Below are positions 10,201 through 22,560 of a DNA stretch of 64,000 bases, one piece after another. Under the pieces are notes generated by a model that made no database searches, was not told where the DNA came from, and worked only from the letters and a program-made list of their open reading frames with translations. A program made the position numbers and the translations under genes. The number at the start of each line of letters is the position of its first letter. The stretch's first letter is position 1. Source of the DNA: Anaspis maculata (lineage: Eukaryota > Arthropoda > Insecta > Coleoptera > Scraptiidae); the NCBI GenBank assembly GCA_949128115.1, contig OX421961.1, forward strand, positions 104,764,363 through 104,828,362. The letters are read 5' to 3'.

Positions 10201-11489
10201 TTGGTAGTTTGCTTGAATACTGTTTGTGACGACCGCCGATTCAAATTGATGCAAAAGTGTCAGTCTGACAAATATTATTATAGGTAACTCAATTTGAGCT
10301 TGCTTTGTTTCCCTGTGCTCATCTTTAGCTAAGTTCCGGTCATTTACAAAAGGAATTTTATAACAAGGCGGACGGCTGGACGGATTGCGACGGACAGGCG
10401 AATACAAAGTATAAAAATAGCGTATTCGATAGGAAAATGCGCTACATCTACTAAAGCAGTTTGAATGTAATGAAACGATTGAAACGTCAAAAAATTGCCG
10501 CTGCAAAACCATCATGTTGGTTTTGCCCAGGTAGGTATAGGTACGTGTTTTGTCATCTGAATACTAGATTTTATTGTCGGTGTAATACACTCTAGTGAAA
10601 TAGTCTACAATAAAATTGTGGTTTCTTCATTCAAGGGCATCATTGTCTGAAGCTGTCAAAAATGAAAATTACCAACAAATCCTATATTTATCTTTATCTT
10701 GGACAAAAACAGCATCAATTGCTCACGCCTATTTATATTCCAAAGTCAGAGTATCAATTCTTTAATAAACAAGTTTAACACTTACTTTTTTTCTGAAAAT
10801 GGAATAACGGCTACAGAAAAGATGATTTTATGTTTCTATTGCCCGATAGATACAATAGTTTTTGGTATTTTCTGATAGAGGAAGAACTTCACTTAGTATT
10901 ACACACAAAAACAGTGGAATCGCTCTATCATTCATCAGTAAAAAAGAAGAAATGCAAAAATTGTATGCACTTTTGGAGGAAAATTGGGCATATAATCACT
11001 TTCACAACAGATCAATTTTCTGATCTTGTAATGGATACAGGCACATTGTTTTTATCGTTTTCAGGTATAAAATGGTTGAGAACAATGAATTCTGTTGGAA
11101 ATACTCAATTGAGATTATTCTAACCATACGAAAACCGAAATTACAAAACGACAATTTCAGATGGCAAAAATCGTCGTTTTTTCAGTAAAACTTATTTAAT
11201 CGTGTTTTAATTCAATTTTAAACACCATTGATATCAGAGGCCAAGATTTAGTTGGAAACGATACCACACTTGCCGATATCAATTCGAGGTTTTTGAGAGA
11301 AAAACAAAAAAAAATTTGACGATCTACTTTTTTTTTCCAGGCAACCGAAACTACTTATCAACAATTTAAACGTCAAGCAAATATTGTGAAGCCTTGAGGC
11401 ATCTAAATATGAATTTTCTCATTTATATAAGCTACAAGGTGTCATTTACGCATTTAAAATGGCAATATTCAGCCCCCTCCCCCACAATG
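10201..11489. other. No supported gene
   Basis: AT-rich DNA with two open frames of about 100-130 codons (10129-10515 minus, 10830-11123 plus). They show no domain, no signal sequence and no splice support, so I do not call them. Confidence 0.45.
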
Positions 11490-11645
11490 AATGACGCACA
11501 AGGGTGTGCCATCGAGTATTTTGATATGTTATTCCTTAGGTCTTACAATGCCCGTATACCAAATTTCAGCTTGGTGGGAATTTGTTACGGGTTAAAACTT
11601 AATATGCCTGGGCTAATATGTACTAGTAAACTACAGGATGTTTTC
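11490..11645 (-). repeat. Inverted single copy of the 7.8-kb repeat family
   Basis: The reverse complement reads ATATTAGCCCAGGCAT, then CCCGTAACAAATTC, then AACATATCAAAATACTCG. It matches 7777-7900 block for block with about 20 percent differences. It shows that the unit disperses as well as occurring in tandem. Confidence 0.65.
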
Positions 11646-14615
11646 CTATACCTGTGTCACAACGTACTATTGGTATTTCTGTGCTTACTTCCCATCAACT
11701 GCCCTAATGCAATTAGGAAATTGCCATTTTGATTTAAATCCTTCGGCGATCCAAATCTAGTCATCTTCATTAGGGACGGGAAGGTATTTTTGGTGTTATA
11801 CTTTCCATAAAACTTCAGTGGTTTCTTGTATTATAAGCGATTTTGAAGGTAAACCAACACGGAATATGAACAGGGAGCTGGTGCCTCAAAACTTACGTCA
11901 TAAGGTACATGATTTTAACCCTGTAGGTCTAATGTGCATTGATAAGGTTGTTAAAAATTGCTTTGTCTTACATGTCAGACCGGGCTTTAAGCTGGTATAG
12001 GCTTGTCAATTTTCAAAAAATGTCAAAAATTTACGTCATAAGGTAGGTACATGAATGAAACCAACGGGCTTTTGTATGGGAACATCGTAAGACAAGAAGT
12101 TTGGAATTTTCAATATGGGCCAAAATTTACCTCCTCCTGACATAATTCCAGGAATGAAAAACGATTCTTACATGATTTTCCACGCAGGTCTCGAATCTGT
12201 TCACAAAAATTTTTGATGGTACATCGCTTGCAGGGTGCAACATCGAAAAAAATTTTTCAAATCGTACACCCTGTATTTTAACATGGAAATCGATTCCGTC
12301 TTCCATCCTGATTACAAATATATATCACACTTAGTGGGTTAGTCAACAAAACGCCTGTAAAAAAATTGATAAATTTTGGTCTTTTTTGAAAATTTCAAAC
12401 TTGTTTCATGGACCGAAAGCCCCAAAATTTTACAATTTCACATTCACGTTATCGTTGTTATGGTAAGTGTATCAACAAGCCAGTTTTGTCACCCTGCAGC
12501 GATTTATTCAGTAGTAGCAGAAGTTTTGTCGCCCCACCAATAATTTGCCATTGTAAAACTGCTGACATTGGTTGTAATGGTAACACGTGGTACTAAATAC
12601 AGCGTCGCTATGGACCGGTTCAATAAGTGCATTATGGGAGTATTGGTGCCGTCAATCATCGGTCGGTACAGTAGAGACGTCACCATTGTTTAGGTTCGAG
12701 TTGGCGGGATTTGATAGATTGATAGGAATTCAGTTGCCAAGTTGACAACGCACATGCTAGAAAATGTCAAACAATTGGCAATGTCCGCAAAAAATTGTTT
12801 TGCCTCTACTACGAGGATATCTGGGAATAATTCGTCTTTTCCTTGCAAGTGTCTTGTTAAAATCGTAGATTGTGTAAGAAAGACGATTTGCTTCAGAAAA
12901 TGTGGTTGTTATATGGGTGCTTTTCACCTACCTCTCTATCTCTAGTCTCGTGGAAAAATTATTGTGACAGAAAAGTAGTCACACCTTAGCCGAATGCAGA
13001 AACACAGCACAGGCTAGCGTGGAAAGAAAGTACGTGAACGTGGTAAGCAGTTTGAGCAACGCGACCAAAGGCGAACCCCAGATCATCGTACAATCATTTT
13101 CTGTCCATGTCAACTTGACGTAGTTTTACTGGCCGATGATTGGCTGCACCAATATTCCCAGAAGGCATTGCATTTTGTTTGACTTATTAAAACGGTCCAT
13201 TGGTTTGAAACGTCAAAAAAAAAAGTCTGAAATAAACCCCTTCTGCGAAGTGATGTCACCTAAGCTGTCTCTTCTGTCAGTGAGTGCTGTCATGTCAATG
13301 TCATGCCCACTGATATTCCCAACATGGGATAAAAATTGAAAATTCGTATCGAAATGGAGCCTCTTTCGATATACGCGAATGATGTCATTTGCGTATCGTA
13401 ATGACTTTCTTATAGTCGCAAAATAGAAAAAAATGATTTTTATCGTCATTTTTGAGGGAGAAATCCGAGGAGAAATCTTAAAGATAATTTGGCCCTGCTG
13501 AAAATACAGCCTTTAACACAACTTTTCAACTTGAATAATCATTCTTTCACTTTTGTATATGACACAACACCACAGTAAAATTGATGTCACTCTTCTCATC
13601 CAAGCCAGCAGACCTCCTCTGCCTTATTTTAGTATTTGCCTCTCCGTTCTTCCGTCTCTCAACTTGTCTTTACAGTTCCTTTTCAGATAAGATGATTGAT
13701 CGTTTCTTCCGCCATTTCGCATCGTCGTGTCGCCGGCGACAGTGTACCAAACCGTCACTCACGATGGCCAGCATTGACGATTGTTCATCCCATGATGTTT
13801 ATATTCTTCGTTGACGATATTCACACTTGATTTTATATGACAGCCGACCCAGCATCCGCAGGCAGACACCAAAGTCAAAAGGAAAACGAGAAAGTAGCGG
13901 GAAAACATTACTGGCGGGCAGCCGGGTTGGCCCCTGCTGCCATCTACTTGACACCTTGACAACTGCAGAGAAAACACCCCATCAAAGGCATCAAAATCCT
14001 GTAAAGCAGGTTCACTTCTGATTTGTTCCTAATGTTGACAATGACGTCATAAGATTGAAAGAGATTTCTTTCAGAAAATCAGCCGGAGAATGGATGCGCT
14101 TGTTTCACGATGTGAACAATTAGATCAGACACTATTGGCGAGTTTCAAGCTCGAATACGCCACCTGACGGTCAACATGTGAACACCGTTTGTGCACGCAT
14201 CAACCGCAGATTTGTGTGAGTTCTTACGAGCGTTGAGCGTTGCAGTGTTTGGTGGCTTTAATCGACTTCATCTGACTTTACGGGGTGTTAATTTTTCACA
14301 GCAAAGTACGTGAACCACGCACGTTGCATTATCTTGAATGTACTAGGTATCACCGGTCGCAAAAGCATTTCATTTTCAAATAAGAGTGACACGTGTAGAG
14401 TTACGAGCTCATAAATGGAAACACTGTGACACTGACAATGTTCTCCTCTTTCATTTTGAGGTGACATTATTTGATTTCTCTACCCTATCTTTACAACAGC
14501 ACACAAAAAAGTTCTCTCCTATGGCTAGTCAAGTTCTAATGAGGAGATTAGTTCACAATCGGCCAGAATATGGAAAACTAGAATTACAAGTAATGTCAAG
14601 TGTTTCCATTTATAG
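11646..14615. other. No supported gene
   Basis: Mostly unique-looking DNA with scattered short frames. The only marked features are the duplicated phrase ACGTCATAAGGT (about 11896 and 12034) and an element-like end ACACCCTGTATT near 12270. Nothing here can be assigned to a gene. Confidence 0.4.
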
Positions 14616-14619
14616 CATC

Positions 14620-17600
14620 CACAGGTGTCCTCAAGTAAAAATAAGTTAAACAAAATTGTCACCAAAAACTGTTGATGAGACCTTGTAATAGAGGTTCTGG
14701 GGAGCACAGAAATGTATCTAACAAAATCGTAGCTGATCCCAAACGGCAATTATTCAATTTTTAAGATTATCAGTTAAAAATGTCGTGATAAAAATTTGGC
14801 TTCGGTTTTTTTTTTAAATTCTTAGATTAACTAGGATTGTCTAAACGGTTAATTTTGCATCTCTCCCAATATCTAAAAAAATCTCTGTGAATAGATTCAT
14901 ACCGTTCTGTTTTAATGAGAGTCCAAGACCTCCATTGTTGAGGAAATTCAACAAGTTTTGGAGATGACATGAATTTCCAAAGCTTCTGATAACACCCTTG
15001 TCTCAAAACACTTTGATAATATATTTATGTCCTCTTCGTAAGGTCCAGCTACAACCTTTGCAGTGCTGAAACACTTTTCAACAATTTTGTCCTTCGTTTT
15101 GAAGCCAGACACAAACGGAATCACGCAAAGTACTCCCACATTTATTACGGATCATTAAGACTGTCGCTTTTCTTTGAAAGTTTCCGACAGGAGTTCTCTT
15201 CAAAAATCTTATGTTGGTAACTTTTGGCGACCAAGTTTAGTTCCTTGGACCACAGCAAAACTTCATCACACCCAAGTATCGGCACAAGACCATTCCAAAA
15301 TTAATGGTTCACAAACCCTTCAAAGAGATCCTTCGAAAAGAGGAGGGTTAATCAGTTGTGTCGTGACAATCTTTCGCAAAGTTCTTCTTTTTCCCTGCAG
15401 AGCAAAATTTCCAATCAATGCGGCTCAAATCTTCATAAGTCTTCATACTTGTAACCATCTCTTTCTGTTTATTTCCTTCACAAACCTTATTCAATGATGA
15501 AGCAGTACGGACATGGAAGTAGCCGTAGTTGTTTGCTGGTCATTGATCAGAAGAAGTTTGAATTCCTGAACAAATTTTGAAGGAACTGCATTGATATTGG
15601 TCATTTCAAACATCAACTTGATTTTAATTGGTCTAGAAGATGCGGAAATAATTTCAGAGAAAGAGGAAAAGAAAAATTACACAGGCAGCAAAAAAGTCGT
15701 TACATAGATTGAGGATCGATTCAAAAAAAAAGGGGGAATCAACCAATTTCAATTGGCTTATGAATGGTTTGCATTGTACCCCAGGTGAAAAAAACCTATA
15801 TGAAAATATCTAGTTGATGTTTCAAATGACCAACTTCAATGGACTTGGGTTTAAATTTGTTTCGGATCTTGAACTTATTCTCTTGATCAATGGCCAGCGA
15901 ATGGCTACACGGCAACCATGCCCGTACTGCTTCATCACTCTAAAAGACTTACGAGCGAAAATTCGATAAAATGACGTTGAAATGAGGTTTGTAATGAAAA
16001 TAACAAAATAAAATGGTTACGAGTATGAAGACTTGAGCTCAATTTTGCTCTGAAGGAAGAAAGAAGTTTTCAAAAGAGTGTCACAAGCTTAATCAACCCC
16101 CCTTTTTCCGAAAAAGACAAAGCTTGTATGTTACCGAGAATTGCATCATTCCAGAGTTGCATCTTTTCAAGGGTTTGTGAACTATTTGTTTTGGAATGAT
16201 CTTGTGCTGATAATTTGGCGTGATGAAGTTTTGCTGTGGCCTAAGAAGTTGAACTTAGTGGCCAAAAGTTACCACGACGAGATATTCAAAAGGAACACCT
16301 GCCGGAAACTTTCAAAGGAGAGCGCCGGTCTTACTGATCCGGAAAACGTAGAAAATGTGACTGTACTTTGCGTGATTCCGTTTGTGTCTGCCTTCAATTT
16401 TATGAACAAAATTGTTGAAAAGTGTTTCAGCACTGTAAAGGTTGTATCTGGACCTTACGAAGAGGGCATAAATATATTATCAAAGTGTTTTGGGACAAGG
16501 GTGTCAACAGAAGCTTTGGAAATTCATGTCATCTCCAAAACTTGTTGAAGTTCCCCAACACAGGAGGTCTTGGACTCTCAGTAGAACAGAAGGGTATGAA
16601 TAGATTCACAGAGATTTTTTTAGATATTGGAAGAGATGCAAAATTAATCGTTTGAACAATCCTAGTAGTTGCAGCGGTACGCTAGCAAAATGACCCTGAT
16701 TCTGCATTTTGTGATACTGCAATGAAATTTGGCATATGCCAACTATGTAGAATTTCAAGTGATTTGACCCGCAGCACTCAAAAATTTGTCCATTAGGGGG
16801 CGACTGGGGGCCCCTCCAAATTCCAAGATGTCAGTGTTTTTACCATGCACCATTCAGTACCGCCCTATCTACCGTACAGGACCTAAACAACTTTGTTCTT
16901 GACCATCATAACATTTTTCGTCATGTCAATTCCATTCTTCTTACAGAAAAAAATTATTTCTTTGTCTGGTCAACAAGTCGAGAAATATATATTTTTTTGG
17001 ACCACAAATAGATTGTTGAGTCGTTTTTGTGTGATCATCCATAAATCCGCATCCCCTTGATTCATTTATGAAAACAAAAGTTTTGCTGTTCTATTCTTTA
17101 ACGAAGGGGTGACCTCAACTTATCATTATTTTCAACATTACCTATTTCAATGTTTTATCCCTAAAAATATGATTATTATTATACTAATATATAGCTTGAT
17201 GTTTTCTTTAACGGTTTGGATGATGAAACGACCTCAGATTCCACCTGGAAGCCGTGCATATTAATTTTTCTGCAAGGCCGTCAAATTTGGCATTTTTGAT
17301 TTTCTACCGGGAGCGGCCAAAATGTCAATACACACCACTCCGCCCAAGAGCACCGGTTGCGGTACTTTCGCATCAACTCTCATTTCAGTATCACAAAATG
17401 CAAAATTGTTAGGCGTGAATATCGTTTTCCGCTAGAGCAAACCGGTGCTCTTGGGCGGAGTGGTGTGTATTGACATTTTGGCCGCTCCCGCTAGAAAATC
17501 AAAAATGCCAAATTTGACGGCCTTGCAGAAAAATTATTATGTACGGCTTCCAGGTGGAATCTGAGGCAGTTTCATCATCCACATCGTTGAAGAGAACTTC

Positions 17601-18334
17601 AAGCTGTATATAAGTATAACAATAATCATACTTACCGAGGTAAAACATTGAAAAAGGTAATGTTGAAAATAATGGTAAGTTGAAGTCACTCCTTTGTTGA
17701 AAAATAGCACTGCAAAAGTTTTCTTTTCATAAATGAATCAAGGGGAAGCGGATTCATCGATGATCGCACAAAAACTACTCAACAATCTATTGGTGGTCCA
17801 AAAAAAAATTATTTTTCAATTTGTTGACCAGGCAAAGAAATTATTTTTTTTCTATAAGAAGAATGGAATTGACATGACGAAAAATGTTATGATGATCAAG
17901 AACAAAGTTGTTTAGGTTCTGTACGGTAGATAGGACGGTACTGAATGGCGCATGGGAAAAATTCGGACATCTTGAAATTTTGAGGGGGCCCCAGTCGCCC
18001 CCTAATGGACAAATTTTCGAGTGCTGCGGGTCAAATCACTTGAAATTTTATGTAGTTTGCATATGCCAAATTTCATTGCAGTATCACAAAATGCAGAATC
18101 AAAAAGCGTACCGCTGCAACTATAGTTATTCTAAAAATTTGAAAATAACCGAAGCCAAATTTTTATCCCGACATTTTTAACTGATAATCTTGAAAATTGA
18201 GTAATTTCCGTTCGGGATCAGCTACGATTTTGTTAGATACATTTCTGTGCTCCCCAGAACCTCTATTACAAGGTCTCATTAACAGTTTTTGGTGACAATT
18301 TTGTCAAACTCATTTTTACTTGAGGACACCTGTG
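14620..18334. mobile_element. 2.3-kb foldback, copy 1 (split by element D)
   Basis: Ends CACAGGTGTCCTCAAGTA and TACTTGAGGACACCTGTG; CATC is present on both sides (14616-14619, 18335-18338) and may be the target duplication. The left arm runs to about 15600; the right arm starts near 15780, is interrupted at 16666-18122 and ends at 18334. Without the insert the element is about 2.26 kb. Copy 2 (43345-45656) lies in the opposite orientation: the left arm here matches the right arm there better than it matches its own partner arm. Each arm holds an open frame of 60-135 codons (for example 16141-16548), but the differences between copies are mostly amino-acid changing, so I do not treat it as a gene. 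Confidence 0.85.
16666..18122. mobile_element. Foldback element D nested in copy 1 (TAG duplication)
   Basis: A 1457-bp palindrome with ends TAGTTGCAGCGGTACGCT and AGCGTACCGCTGCAACTA, flanked by TAG at 16663-16665 and 18123-18125. The other arm of the host foldback reads CAATCCTAGTTAAT in complement (near 14835), so the uninterrupted site had a single TAG. The arms run to a loop of about 75 bp at 17365-17440 and include the 18-bp block CACCACTCCGCCCAAGAG and its mirror. The subterminal motif TGCAATGAAATTTGGCAT (about 16721-16738) is repeated inverted near the right end. No transposase is present. Confidence 0.9.
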
Positions 18335-18613
18335 CATCGAAACTGTATGACTGGAGAAAAGTGGCATCAGCATCATGGAAAGTGGCAAGATAGATCATAA
18401 CAAAAAGTTGCGGAGAAATTGAAATTGTCTTTCGAAAGCAAAAGACGCCAGGTTGGATAGTCAAGATGATAAACAAACCCGGCACTGTGGAAATATGACT
18501 ACGAGAAAAGCCTGAGAAGTGTCGCTGAAAATGGAAAGTTTATATTGCAGACCTGTGAAGCTTCACGATTTCACTATTCACTTCGTGAATTTCAAAAGCC
18601 GCTTCGCTTTCGA

Positions 18614-18850
18614 CTACACAAATACGAGGAACTGTGACCTAAGAATTTCTTCTCCCATCACAATACACCGAGAATCCGTTGAGACCATCAAGTGATTAAA
18701 TACCTCCACAACACTTAATTGAGCTTCTGCCATTTTCAAGTTCCACCACAACAAACATCTACCACGTTTCACGTCTGGAGAACACTTGATACCGCTTAAT
18801 ACTGATTTGATTTTCAAAGACGCGGAGACAAGCGGTGCGCTATCCGCCAT
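18614..18850 (-). CDS. Possible first coding exon, unknown protein
   Basis: A minus-strand frame of 78 codons starts with AAACATGGCGGATAGC, a very good eukaryotic start context, and reads MADSAPLVSASLKIKSVL, then WWNLKMAEAQLSVVEVF. The protein is not repetitive and has a balanced composition, unlike the surrounding repeat translations. The frame could leave through a donor such as CTTAGGTCAC near 18642. It lies just outside the big foldback and beside the long single-copy stretch to its right, which suits a host gene. I cannot name it. Chance remains possible. Confidence 0.35.
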   Translation of the reverse strand: MADSAPLVSASLKIKSVLSGIKCSPDVKRGRCLLWWNLKMAEAQLSVVEVFNHLMVSTDSRCIVMGEEILRSQFLVFV

Positions 18851-18899
18851 GTTTGTTTACATTCAGCAGTTTTCAGCAGCGCCACCATTGGTAATGTTA

Positions 18900-21875
18900 C
18901 TCGCCAATAGAAGAATTGACTCAATCACAATTTTTTTCTAAGTTGAAAACCTCATTGCGTTATTTATCCCTTTTCTTCTTCATTCCACTAATTTTTCAAT
19001 CTTTCATGGTATTGCTCGGTTTTAATGAAATCTCGTACAGAATTTCTAACAAAAAATAACGTGATAGACTCTCCCGAAGCTTTCGCGGCAGTCTTGACGA
19101 CGATTTGGTTAGATAGGTTAAGATTCAAGATTCAAGAACCGTTTCCCTCCGATCTTGACATTATCCCCATTGTATAAAAAAGATTTACTTTGCCTTGACC
19201 AGACTAATCCCAATTCCCAAAGAAAAACTTACTCTCTGTCCACACCCTAATGCCCATCCATGTCTATGCTAAATGCACATCGGATAGAACGAGCAATAAA
19301 ATATAGTATGGATGTGTATGGATGTGTGTGGAGTGAATGTGCAACCATAAATAACCCATTAGGGATGTGCTGCGACCCCTTCGCGCGAGCTAGATGACAA
19401 ACTGGGGCCCTTCGGGACTACTCATGCGGAAATGCCGCTTCGGCCCTCGCGTGATGTCTTCTTGTCAGCGACGATCGTAAAAGAGATTCGCATTACTGAT
19501 AAATTGTCTCCAGCCTTCGGGATGATAACCGACGTAGATCTCTCATGACTACGTATTAAAATTTATTTTGAATTTATTATTGCTCAGCGCACCGCCAGCC
19601 CTTGCATCCCTTTATTCTCTCCCGTTCCACCATCTGACGTAGCACCCTCGCCTCGCGATCTCTAACCCGCCGCAGTATTGTTTTCCATCGTTTTCAATAA
19701 TAAAAAAAACCGCATAATCCTCCGTTCATTTCGTTAATACCCCATCGTTAATTTTTTACGGCAAGCCGTCGTCTGAATGGCAGATAATAGAGGTCGCTTA
19801 TGTGATAAGGAAGGGACGCACAAGGACGAGGCATATTCCGAAAGATCCCTGGTGCCTGCATGAGTGAAGACTCGTAATTAAGTTAAAAGTTCCAACCTAG
19901 CGCACTAAAAATCCACGAGTGATAAAATATTCCACGTACGAACAATAGCAATAGAAAACTTTTATATCACCATCTCCAAGAAACAACTTAACTTCGCTCC
20001 ACTCATTCCGGAGATTAGAGGGAAACTCCAGACACCATTGTAGATACACACAAGATAAATAGTGGGACCACCCTCAATTCATTAAAGTACAGTGGATTTA
20101 TCAAACTGTTTCCCATAAATAATTCTTATCTATCATCATCTGAATTTGTCGTTCGCAACAACCCGCAGTGCAATATCTGAAATTGCAACTGTTTTTATCT
20201 GGGCTTTCGTATATCCAAAACGTGGGCGGTATAAGGGTGAGAATCGTTGAAAGTGCATGCCTATATCCTGTTTCCTATCAATCTGAAAAGTACTCTGTTC
20301 AATTCATGCTACTGTAATAACACTCGTATATCTCCCCGGCGGACGTTATGGATATGAATGATTTTACGCCTGCTTGGGGAGGCCTTAAGAGCGGGAGCAT
20401 AGAGGAATCAATTGCTTATATCAAACTAGATTAAAACACACAGAAATGTAACATTTTTATGGATTGTGTAGTATAAGATCAATCTTTTTATGGGAGTCGT
20501 AAAACCGTACTGATTTGTTGGATTGATCTGACAACCAGATTTGCGGTTTTGCCATTTTGAAGAATTTAGTCCTGACTTTGTAGTTCGAGTGTTCAATTCA
20601 ACGACAAAGATCCAACCATAAGTGGGTATTAATTGTTTTGAAGTGACCGTTTAAGAATTTGTCTTAATCATCTGAAAAACATTTCCGTTCTGGAATGATC
20701 TTGAGATTTTTCTTAATACATGTCTACCTGTCTCCTAATAATTTTATCAGAATTTCTATTACGAGGACAACTCAGGATCGCGTAGCTATAACGATCCTAA
20801 ATTATTTTTCTGGAGCTCCTCCACCCTCTTTAATCGATATCGCAGACTCAATTGTGTCTAAATAAAATTTATGGCCACTGGAAAAAGTTTGTGCTGGAAA
20901 ATATATTGACTGTGCCATAAATACTGCAGTCGGATATCCAAGTGTATCGTAGGTAGGGTACGGGATAAAAAAAGAGTGCGCTACTTATTGAAATTTCAAG
21001 GTATTTTGTCGATGTGGGATGTATAACTCATATATAAAACGAATGAATACCAAAACATCCGTGTAAAAATCTAGAATTAATTCCAAAGCGCGTGCTGAAA
21101 TTTAAGGCCTATCATTAATGCACACTTCATACACACCCCGCTTTATATGGAACTGCGGAACAACCCTATGCCTACCACACTCACTGATGCCATCCAGCTA
21201 GATAGCGTCGGAATTAAAGTAGTATATAAATAGTGGTTTCTCTAATTTCAAATGATGCTTCCCAGCTAACGACTCTATAATCATAATGAGTTGAGTTGCT
21301 AATGTAATAAACGGACCCCTGCAATATCGTTAAGTATAGCCAACCCTTATGTAAAACCTCCTACGCGTTCAACGCACGACAGCACCCCAGTGTAGGGCCA
21401 TTTCGCATTATTGTTATTCATAATTCTGCGTTTGGGTTACGAAACTTTTTATAAAAAATTTATGAGCTGTTATTCATTGGATCGTTTGAGTTGTTCTCCT
21501 CCTCTCTGTTAGTACATGGATGAAAATACTACATTTTACGCTCCACGATGTGCGACGAACAAGGCGTTTTGGTCACAGTCTTTGACGTTGTAATTGGTTT
21601 GGTATGTATCAAGATTTTAGGAATTTTCAGGATACTTTTTGAAACTGTATAGTTGCACACTCAGTTCAACACAACCTCATAATGGTGAAAACCATAATTT
21701 ATAAAAACTGCCAATGATGCATTACTTATTGTGTTGATATCAAAACTAGGATTTAGTCAACACTCCACAAGAAAAATAAATCACTAGGTATAAGGAAACG
21801 TAAAGGTGAAAATAAATATAAAAATTAAAATTATAGAATATAAAACCACTCTTCTATTGAAAAATCGGACAAAAA
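18900..21875. other. Long stretch without genes or obvious repeats
   Basis: No foldback, no element ends and no reading frame over 60 codons can be supported across nearly 3 kb, in contrast to the rest of the window. Around 19370-19560 the base composition is less AT-rich, with several TTCGG/CCGAA pieces. This looks like intron or intergenic DNA and could hold regulatory elements. Confidence 0.5.
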
Positions 21876-21879
21876 AACT

Positions 21880-22560
21880 TCCAATGACAGAGGCGGCAAT
21901 ACCGCGCTGTGTGGCTATGCTGAGCCTCTGTTGAAGAAAACTTGTTCACGTGTTTGGGACTTTATTAGTTGTCTAAGATCGGCGACAAATTTTTTTGCCC
22001 CTGAACACCATGGCCCCCAGGTCTCAACAGCGAATGGTACAGAAAAGAAATTTTGCTCTACTGAATGATGGTGTTTTTTGGACTTGGTTCTCCCTGGCCG
22101 CTGGTGTTAGATGTTTTTGTGTAAATCGGATTGCGCTAACGTATCAACGCAGGTGGCATCCCAAATGAGGATTTGGCCACAGGTCCACGGTTTAAGGAAC
22201 CTTCGTAGACCCTCTTCCCATCCCCTCTAGCCAGACCTGGAAATTTCAAAACTGAGGGGATTTTTGCTGACTGCAGGAGCGCTTTACATAAACATAACAT
22301 GTTGTTTAGTTCCTGGTGGCGTGAATGACGGCCAGAACTTTTCGTACAGATGAGTCCATGATTACCGTCTGCTTCAACACTTTCTCCACAGACACATTTC
22401 TGAGGGGCACAGGGTGTTACAGCCTAGTCGAAGTGCCACGGATATTCCGAAGATGTATTTGTCGACAAGGATTCCCAGAGAGCCTGAAGGAAGTGTTGTG
22501 AGCTAAACCATCCACTCTATTCTGGTTCCTTGGCCGCCAAAAACCTCGCTTTCGCTTTTG
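21880..22560 (-). pseudogene. Decayed retroelement-type ORF, C-terminal domain
   Basis: Minus-strand reading, switching frame several times, gives ARFLAAKEPE, then FGISVALRLGCNTLCP, then CVCGESVEADGNHGL, SGRHSRHQELNN, IPSVL, PGLARGDGKRV, and finally AKKFVADLRQL and HSAVLPPLSLEV. This order, with a small Cys/His cluster and a conserved GDGKR-type block, matches a C-terminal domain I know from many invertebrate retroelement-type ORFs; I cannot give the exact clade. Several stops and frameshifts show it is dead. The upstream reverse-transcriptase part is not visible. Confidence 0.6.

Noticed and set aside
16141..16548. A 135-codon ORF in the 2.3-kb foldback, recurring in all four arms
   Set aside because: Aligning the four arm copies by eye, most differences change the amino acid, and start positions and lengths vary. 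The frame survives because the DNA is similar, not through visible selection. No domain is recognised.
16666..18122. Palindromes being assembly artefacts from joined reverse-complement reads
   Set aside because: Several arms differ from their partners by many substitutions and unequal arrays, and element ends carry target duplications, which artefacts would not show. Long-read confirmation would still be useful for the most perfect ones.
14612..18340. A firm target duplication for the 2.3-kb foldback
   Set aside because: Copy 1 suggests 4 bp (CATC) and copy 2 suggests 3 bp (ATT); two copies are not enough to decide.
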